Below, in pieces: positions 25,340 through 33,069 of a DNA stretch of 33,069 bases. The notes beneath the pieces are model-generated. The model ran no database searches, was not told the origin of the DNA, and saw only the letters and a program-made list of their open reading frames with translations. This stretch comes from an uncultured Desulfobacteraceae bacterium (GTDB lineage Bacteria > Desulfobacterota > Desulfobacteria > Desulfobacterales > Desulfatirhabdiaceae): NCBI GenBank assembly GCA_903839535.1, contig CAIMCT010000556.1, forward strand, positions 1-33,069, given 5' to 3'. A program made the translations under genes and the position numbers. How positions within the stretch are numbered: position 1 is the stretch's first letter; every line of letters begins with the position of its first letter.

Positions 25340-26722
25340 ATGAATCGCATAAAAATTAACAGACTGCTCCGATCCAAAATTCCAATGAATCAGGTCCTGG
25401 TAAACGGATGGGTCAGAACCCGCCGTGATTCCAAGGGGTTTTCATTTATCGAAGTCAATGACGGGTCCTGCCTGAAAAATATTCAGATCATCGCAGCCAG
25501 CAACCTGCCAAATTACGATGAGATTCAACGTTTGACCACTGGATCAGCGGTCAGCATCTCCGGCAGTCTGGTTCCGTCACAGGGCAAAGGCCAGAGCTGG
25601 GAAATCACCGCTGCCCGGATATTGGTCATCGGTCAGGCCCCGGAAACTTTTCCGCTTCAGAAAAAACGCCACAGTGATGAGTATCTCAGAACCATCGCCC
25701 ACCTAAGACCCCGAACCAACAAGTATGGCGCAGTGTTTCGCATACGATCCGAACTGTCTTACGCCATTCATACGTTTTTCAGAGACCGTGGCTTTCGTTA
25801 CATACATTCTCCAATCATCACAGGTTCAGACTGTGAAGGCGCCGGAGAAATGTTCAGGGTAACGACGCTGGATATCAAGAATCCGGCTTTAAAAGACAGG
25901 GGACTGGATGCTTCGCAGGATTTTTTTGGCAAAGAGGTCAGCCTAACAGTTTCAGGACAGTTATCCGCAGAAATGTTTGCACTGGCGCTGGGAGATGTCT
26001 ATACATTCGGCCCAACGTTTCGGGCTGAGAATTCCAATACCCGCCGTCATGCCGCAGAATTCTGGATGATAGAGCCGGAAATGACTTTTTGTGATCTTTC
26101 AGAAAACATGAATCTCGGCGAGGAACTAATTCGCTACCTTATCAGCCATGTACTTCGGGAGTGCCGGGAGGACATGGAACTTTTTGGAAATTTTGTGGAC
26201 AAAACCCTGATGGAGACCTTGAATCACATTTTATCATCCGATTTTGTAAGGCTACCTTATGCTGAAGCAGTGGAAATCCTGAAAACGTCAAAAGTTTCGT
26301 TTGACTATCCCGTTACTTATGGCATCGATCTTCAATCCGAACACGAAAAATATCTGACAGAAACCCATTTTAAAAAGCCGGTCATTCTCCATGATTATCC
26401 CAAAACCATCAAACCGTTTTACATGCGGTTAAATGCGGATCAGCAGACTGTAGCGGCGATGGACATTCTGGTTCCTGGTATTGGCGAGATCGTTGGAGGA
26501 AGTCAGAGGGAAGAACGTCTAAATGTGCTTGAGGCCAGAATGGGTGAAATGGGACTCCTCAAAGAAAACTACTGGTGGTATCTGGATTCCAGGCGTTACG
26601 GATCAGCGCCGCACAGCGGTTTTGGGATGGGATTTGAGCGATTGATCATGATGATAACCGGAATTACCAATATTCGCGATGTCATTCCATTTCCCAGAAC
26701 CCCGGGTAATATTGATTTTTAA
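25340..26722 (+). CDS. asnS: asparaginyl-tRNA synthetase
   Basis: A class IIb aminoacyl-tRNA synthetase that charges tRNA-Asn. The N-terminal OB-fold anticodon-binding domain (about 15-105) shows [20 protein letters not shown]. The catalytic domain has class II motif 2 ([20 protein letters not shown]) and motif 3 ([12 protein letters not shown]), plus the asparagine-type region [13 protein letters not shown] (about 350-362) that distinguishes AsnRS from AspRS. At 460 residues it is of normal length for the bacterial enzyme. An AACGAGG purine stretch precedes the ATG. The presence of AsnRS implies direct Asn charging, so the genome need not rely on the amidotransferase route for Asn-tRNA. Confidence 0.97.
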   Translation: MNRIKINRLLRSKIPMNQVLVNGWVRTRRDSKGFSFIEVNDGSCLKNIQIIAASNLPNYDEIQRLTTGSAVSISGSLVPSQGKGQSWEITAARILVIGQAPETFPLQKKRHSDEYLRTIAHLRPRTNKYGAVFRIRSELSYAIHTFFRDRGFRYIHSPIITGSDCEGAGEMFRVTTLDIKNPALKDRGLDASQDFFGKEVSLTVSGQLSAEMFALALGDVYTFGPTFRAENSNTRRHAAEFWMIEPEMTFCDLSENMNLGEELIRYLISHVLRECREDMELFGNFVDKTLMETLNHILSSDFVRLPYAEAVEILKTSKVSFDYPVTYGIDLQSEHEKYLTETHFKKPVILHDYPKTIKPFYMRLNADQQTVAAMDILVPGIGEIVGGSQREERLNVLEARMGEMGLLKENYWWYLDSRRYGSAPHSGFGMGFERLIMMITGITNIRDVIPFPRTPGNIDF

Positions 26723-26727
26723 AATAA

Positions 26728-26927
26728 TTAATGCGTGAGCGAAAAGTGAGCTTGCTCGCGCATCGCACGAATGTCTTCACCGGTCAGTGATCCAGCCACA
26801 AATTTTTTTTCACGCCAAGATGGCGCAAGGTGATTTTCCTATAATCAGCCTCATCCATAAGTCCGGCATGTTGCATATCTTTGGCCGTCTCAAGCAACGC
26901 TTTTCCCAATCTATCGAATTTGTTCAT
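26728..26927 (-). pseudogene. broken XRE-type transcriptional regulator (HigA/NadS-like)
   Basis: On the minus strand, starting with ATG at 26927 and AGAGG before it, the frame reads MNKFDRLGKALLETAKDMQHAGLMDEADYRKITLRHLGVKK and then hits a stop. Shifting at an A8 run (T8 on the plus strand, 26803-26810) continues as KKFVAGSLTGEDIRAMREQAHFS before TAA. These two pieces join in the order found in HigA/NadS-like antitoxin regulators (RRHL...LTGEDIRAIREKAHxSQ). The gene ends before the helix-turn-helix proper, so it is both frameshifted and truncated. It begins only 10 bp after the thymidylate synthase stop on the same strand. No toxin partner is next to it. Confidence 0.6.
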
Positions 26928-26937
26928 TCCTCTCACT

Positions 26938-27594
26938 TTACACAGTTTTCATTGTTCGCAGCCGGGCCAGCTCCCATATATAGTCATAAAGATGCAGTCC
27001 TTTGCTGGCGGCAATAATCTCGCCATCTTCAACACCTATTTCCTGGGCCATGTATTCTTTCAGCATTTGAATGGCTCCAAGATTTGCGGGAAAACCGTTC
27101 CACAAATCCCATGACCGGAAGTACACCATAAAATGGAGTTTACCATACCTTATCCGCGTGTCGATTCCCCGAAGGCATGGCGGGTCGTTCAATAACAGAG
27201 CGTTCGGATCACCGACCGTCATGTATGCCTGATTGGTTCTGTGTCCGTCCTGCTGGTACATGCGAATCACCTCGGCAATTTGAGGCTCAAGATATTCTCC
27301 GTAAGTGTAGTCTTCATTGGGCTGTTTTTCTGCTGTCATCAGGTAGGGCAGATAGCTTTCAATATAGCCGTCTGCAACCGGGTTCGGAATACACAGCGCT
27401 TCAGGAATATCAGGTATCAGTGGCCTGGTTCCGGGATACTTGATCTGCACCGTAATATAATCAAATTCAAGCCGTTCCTGGCCTTGGAAACTTCCCCTGT
27501 CAATCTGATAGCGGTGCCCCTTGTCGATAATTTCATAGACGCACTGAAACCAGGCATCCGGAATATCTCTTGCCTGAATGGTCGTGATGTTCAT
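26938..27594 (-). CDS. thymidylate synthase, short archaeal-type ThyA
   Basis: A 218-residue protein of the thymidylate synthase/dCMP hydroxymethylase fold, which methylates dUMP to dTMP using methylene-folate. The nucleophile is in DPPCLRG (Cys140), and FRSWDLWNGFPANLGAIQ (159-176) carries the phosphate-binding Arg-Ser and the Asp and Asn of the family pattern (RSxDxxxGxPxNL). YDYIWELA matches the C-terminal HxYxN-like region. It is shorter than E. coli ThyA (264) and closer to the methanogen-type proteins (about 216). Whether the substrate is dUMP rather than dCMP is not certain from sequence. It lies 39 bp after gyrB on the same strand. Confidence 0.8.
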   Translation of the reverse strand: MNITTIQARDIPDAWFQCVYEIIDKGHRYQIDRGSFQGQERLEFDYITVQIKYPGTRPLIPDIPEALCIPNPVADGYIESYLPYLMTAEKQPNEDYTYGEYLEPQIAEVIRMYQQDGHRTNQAYMTVGDPNALLLNDPPCLRGIDTRIRYGKLHFMVYFRSWDLWNGFPANLGAIQMLKEYMAQEIGVEDGEIIAASKGLHLYDYIWELARLRTMKTV

Positions 27595-27633
27595 TGTCGT
27601 AATTGTGTTAAGTGTTAATCTTAAACGGCTTTT

Positions 27634-30078
<2,445 letters not shown>

Positions 30079-30160
30079 TTACCCTTAAAACATCCATGAC
30101 CTTAAACATGACCTTAAATACGCAACAAACGCCGACCTATCCTGATTTCTTTTTTTCATC

Positions 30161-31285
30161 CTATATTTTCATGGGCATTATCACGCTGATATAGCTCTTA
30201 TCTTTTTCTCCCTCTATTAAACAAGGTGTTTGATCATCGATTATACTCAATATGACCTGATCCTCTTCAATCACGGAAAGAGATTCAATAAAATACCTGG
30301 GATTAAATGCGACTTCTATTGGACTGCCAGGATATACAATAAACATTTCTTCCTTGGATTCTCCAAGTTCGGGATTCGTTGAAGTAATAATCATTTTATC
30401 GTCATTAAAATTAAATATTACACCTTTGTAATCTTCAGTTGAAAAAATGGACATGCGTTTGAGCGTCATAATGAACAGTTGTTTGTTAAGAATGATTTGC
30501 CTGGCATCCTTGATGAAAAGAATATCGCTGATATCCGGAAAAGCGCCATTAAGGAGTTGAATACTGACTGTTTCCTGATTCTGTTTAACGAACAGTTTGT
30601 TGTCCATTATACCGATGGAAAGAGTCCCTTGTGGAATAATGATTTTAGAGAGTTCGTTAAATCCTTTTTTTTGAACAAGAATTGTTCGATCAAGGGCCAA
30701 GGCGGATTCATTTATACAGGGGTATTCCACCCTGGCAAGACGATTTCCGTCTGTTGAAACAACTCTGATCCAGTTTTCACCTTCTTTTTGAACCGTCTCC
30801 AGACAAACTCCATGAACATGAGGACGTTTGTCTTCGGCAGATGCCGACATCATGGATGTTTTATCAATCATTTTCTTAAAATACCGCGATTCCATCTGGA
30901 TGAATGGAATATTTTCTATTTCAGGAACCTCTGGAAAAGAATCAGGATTCATTCCAACAAGATGATATTGAACATTGTAATTGCCAATTTCTATCCAGAA
31001 ATTTTCTACTTCATTTACAAGAATATCTTCGGTTGGAAAATCCCTGACAATTTCATACAGTTTTCTGGCATTGATGGCGATTGCGCCTTCTGATTCCACA
31101 TCAAGTGGATAAAAGCCGATAAATCCGGTTTCATAATCGGTGACATATATTTTAAGGCCGTTCTCAAGCGCTTTAATAAGTACACAGGATATAATGGCAT
31201 TGCTCGTGCTCGATTTTTTTCCGGCGATCCCCTGTATTTTTGCCAGTGTATCCAGGATTTTTGATTTTTTCAGTGTGAATTTCAT
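30161..31285 (-). CDS. dnaN: DNA polymerase III beta subunit (sliding clamp)
   Basis: The ring-shaped processivity clamp of the replicase. It is a 374-residue protein starting MKFTLKKSKILDTLAKIQGI and ending SYISVIMPMKI, the family-typical C terminus (VIMPM). The three clamp domains are of normal size; AINARKLYEIVRDFPTEDI and RVVSTDGNRLARVEYP are recognisable landmarks. I chose the ATG at 31285; an ATG ten codons upstream (31315) would add a tail absent from the family. The RdgC-like genes precede it and gyrB follows on the same strand. Confidence 0.96.
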   Translation of the reverse strand: MKFTLKKSKILDTLAKIQGIAGKKSSTSNAIISCVLIKALENGLKIYVTDYETGFIGFYPLDVESEGAIAINARKLYEIVRDFPTEDILVNEVENFWIEIGNYNVQYHLVGMNPDSFPEVPEIENIPFIQMESRYFKKMIDKTSMMSASAEDKRPHVHGVCLETVQKEGENWIRVVSTDGNRLARVEYPCINESALALDRTILVQKKGFNELSKIIIPQGTLSIGIMDNKLFVKQNQETVSIQLLNGAFPDISDILFIKDARQIILNKQLFIMTLKRMSIFSTEDYKGVIFNFNDDKMIITSTNPELGESKEEMFIVYPGSPIEVAFNPRYFIESLSVIEEDQVILSIIDDQTPCLIEGEKDKSYISVIMPMKI

Positions 31286-31299
31286 TGAATAAGCCTTTT

Positions 31300-31824
31300 T
31301 TACTGCAGTATCCATTTTTTGATTTGAGGAACGACCACATCATTCCATTCAGAGGAAAGCCTGATTTTTACAAAAAAATTATATATAGCATCCAGCCAGA
31401 CCGTAATTTTTTCATACAAAAAAAACTTCTCCAGCACAGCGCCTTCCACGTCATCCTTGGTTTCGATCTGTCCTGATTCAGGCAATTTAAGATTGCTGAT
31501 ATTAAGACTTTCGCCTTTCAAGGTAAGCTGCCATTCATTTTCTTCTTCCGTAACTCTCAAATGAATTTCTGTGACCAGCGCCCCTTTTTTAAGGGCCAGA
31601 ATCCCCTCTTCCAATCCGGCATCATCCCCTTTGATCGTAATGGTTTCCACTGCATCATGAAGAGCATTTTGCAGCATAATCCGGTTGCCAATGGTAAAGT
31701 TGACGTTTTCCTGAATGACCTGATTCAATTTGGCTGGATCATGTTCGATAACAAACCACAACCATGTCAAAAATTCATATCCTAAAAATTTATAACGGTT
31801 ATATGCAACGGATATATCTAACAC
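31300..31824 (-). CDS. C-terminal part of an RdgC-like protein (second ORF)
   Basis: A 174-residue protein starting with GTG, with FLGYEFLTWLWF at residues 13-24. It lies in the same frame as the RdgC-like gene just upstream, separated from its TAA by one codon. GGAG is positioned 6 bp before the GTG, so re-initiation is plausible. I read it as the C-terminal half of one longer RdgC-like protein, either split long ago into two coupled genes or interrupted by a nonsense change. It lies 14 bp upstream of the dnaN start. Exact function unknown. Confidence 0.6.
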   Translation of the reverse strand: MLDISVAYNRYKFLGYEFLTWLWFVIEHDPAKLNQVIQENVNFTIGNRIMLQNALHDAVETITIKGDDAGLEEGILALKKGALVTEIHLRVTEEENEWQLTLKGESLNISNLKLPESGQIETKDDVEGAVLEKFFLYEKITVWLDAIYNFFVKIRLSSEWNDVVVPQIKKWILQ

Positions 31825-31827
31825 TAT

Positions 31828-32436
31828 TTACTCCATGAATTGAGAAGGTGTAAGCTTGTTCAGCATATCTTCCTCAGAATTTGTGAGGGATTCCATGGCG
31901 GCGGTATAGGGAAATAGTCGAACAAGATTAAGTTTGAACGATTTAGTAAAAAAAACTTCAAATGCCTCACTAACTGCTTTTTGTGTTGAAAAAAACCAGA
32001 TACTTGATTTTTCATAATTCCAGAGAACATCATACACATTCGGTGTTGCTGGTATTCGAAGTGAAAGTTCGCGAATAACATCTTCCTTGATTTGCTTTTT
32101 TTCATTTCGGGATAAAAATTCTTTGCCGCTTTCCTTCAGAAGTTTTGTAATTTGCTGACGAAACCTTTTTTTAACAACTTTTGAAGGAATTGATTTTTTA
32201 TCCATGCGGAAAGAAAAAATGAATTGAGATCCCATCACAAACGCTGAGCCGGTGAAATCAGGGGTAAAAGGATCTTCAAAAGATGTCCACCCAGCGGATT
32301 GATCCACATCCTCATCGTCTATTTCAACAATTGAATTTTGAGTAAGAAGCCTGGTTAAGGTATCCATTAAAGGATCAGCCAGTTGATCCAGCACCTGATA
32401 ACGAGTTATAGAAACGCTTGAAGAAAGAATGCTCAT
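31828..32436 (-). CDS. RdgC-like recombination-associated protein, N-terminal part
   Basis: A 202-residue protein that resembles the N-terminal half of RdgC, a ring-shaped DNA-binding protein that restrains RecA in E. coli. The matching features are AGWTSFEDPF (RdgC: GW-x-PP), the FRMDKKSIPSKVVKKRF segment, RNEKKQIKEDVIRELSLRIPA and IWFFSTQKAVSEAFEVFFTKSF. E. coli RdgC has 303 residues, so this is only part of the protein; the following ORF in the same frame supplies the rest. The match is from pattern recognition and moderate in strength. Confidence 0.62.
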   Translation of the reverse strand: MSILSSSVSITRYQVLDQLADPLMDTLTRLLTQNSIVEIDDEDVDQSAGWTSFEDPFTPDFTGSAFVMGSQFIFSFRMDKKSIPSKVVKKRFRQQITKLLKESGKEFLSRNEKKQIKEDVIRELSLRIPATPNVYDVLWNYEKSSIWFFSTQKAVSEAFEVFFTKSFKLNLVRLFPYTAAMESLTNSEEDMLNKLTPSQFME

Positions 32437-33069
32437 AAAGTATCCAATATCGAAGTATTTAATCTGAATTAATCATTCTATCCGTTTTGTTTATGGGTTA
32501 CAAGTTCTATTTGTTAACGGATACAAGCAGACATCACACCTATTCTCTTGATGTGTTCTTATTATTTATTTATAAAAAAAACAATAATAATACCCTGTTT
32601 ATTGTGTTAAAAACTTTATAACACACTATTATAACATATAGAAAATGATAATATTACTGTTAAAAACGTTGATGATACAATCTGTTTAATTGAACACACA
32701 TTCTGATGTTGTTTATAACTGCCATTTTTTAAACATAATGTAAGCAAATTCTTCAAAATTGGCGGCAATATTCATATTGTTACGGGTTATACTGTCAACG
32801 GTCATAATCTGCAATTTTGAACCATCCCCCAACCCTCCCTGCTGAGGGAGGAAAGCGCTGGCAGAGCAGGCATCTTTCCGGCCCTATTGCGAAATATTAT
32901 TCCTGTTTGCAGATATGATGGTAAAAATAAAAAAACAGCGTCTGATTTGACTTTTTACGAAAATAGCGGTATTTGTGGCATATTAAGATTAAGTACAATT
33001 TTGAGGTCTTTCTGTAAATAACAATAAAATGCTATAATAAAAGCATGTTAAGATAGTAAACTGCTTATA
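32437..33069. other. AT-rich non-coding region at the right edge
   Basis: More than 600 bp without a supportable gene. About 32530-32700 is very AT-rich, with an inverted repeat TGTGTTAAAAAC/TTTATAACACA at about 32599-32624. I searched both strands for TTATNCACA-type DnaA boxes and found no good match, so I do not call an origin. A C-rich element like that at 18062 lies at 32824-32853, and an extended -10 (TGCTATAAT, 33030-33038) lies near the edge within an ATGCT/AGCAT hairpin, possibly for a gene outside the window. Confidence 0.5.

Noticed and set aside
32437-33069. oriC with DnaA boxes
   Set aside because: AT-rich with inverted repeats and next to rdgC/dnaN, but I found no convincing TTATNCACA-type site on either strand and no dnaA gene.

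Overview
The window looks like a chromosomal segment from a Gram-negative Desulfobacterota (deltaproteobacterial) genome of middling GC, probably Desulfobacterales-like. The basis is gene content (an rpmH-rnpA-yidD-yidC-jag-mnmE block; ftsEX with an EnvC-like partner, ctpA and a divergent polysaccharide deacetylase; a short archaeal-type thymidylate synthase; an RdgC-like gene beside dnaN) and protein style. No 16S gene is present, so the assignment is an inference.

Layout. 1-984: two minus-strand tRNA genes (Glu-TTC, Lys-TTT) with a terminator, then a 179 bp non-autonomous mobile element with an 8 bp target duplication. 985-5971: the classic origin-linked cluster rpmH, rnpA, yidD, yidC, jag, mnmE on the plus strand. 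6107-12763: a YkgJ-type cysteine-cluster protein, a small unknown gene, then a cell-envelope run of ftsE, ftsX, envC-like, ctpA and a YibQ-type deacetylase. 12887-14410: the comM/yifB AAA+ gene. 14656-17625: a secreted multidomain protein (two DUF1566 domains, BACON-like domain, Thr-Pro linker, four tandem ~100-residue repeats) interrupted in frame by one amber codon. 17702-18400: mostly non-coding, with a possible antitoxin relic.

18351-23932 is the most interesting part. It is a compact plus-strand cluster of an ECF-like sigma factor, a zinc-finger (HxxxCxxC) anti-sigma-like protein, a CHAT-protease/transmembrane/TPR protein and an exported caspase-family protein with a PEGA domain. The first three genes overlap, and a candidate ECF-type promoter (GAAC-N16-CGTT) precedes the sigma gene. 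I propose a protease-gated sigma switch, analogous in parts to the TPR-CHAT/Csx30/RpoE output of type III-E CRISPR but without any CRISPR component here. The parts are seen in the sequence; the wiring is inference.

24038-26722: thiE and asnS, with a second copy of the mobile element between them. 26728-32436, all minus strand: a broken XRE-type regulator, a thymidylate synthase, gyrB, dnaN and an RdgC-like protein split by an in-frame stop. 32437-33069: AT-rich non-coding DNA with no convincing DnaA boxes. The two origin-type gene blocks (rpmH side and dnaN/gyrB side) point toward each other, whereas in most bacteria they point apart.
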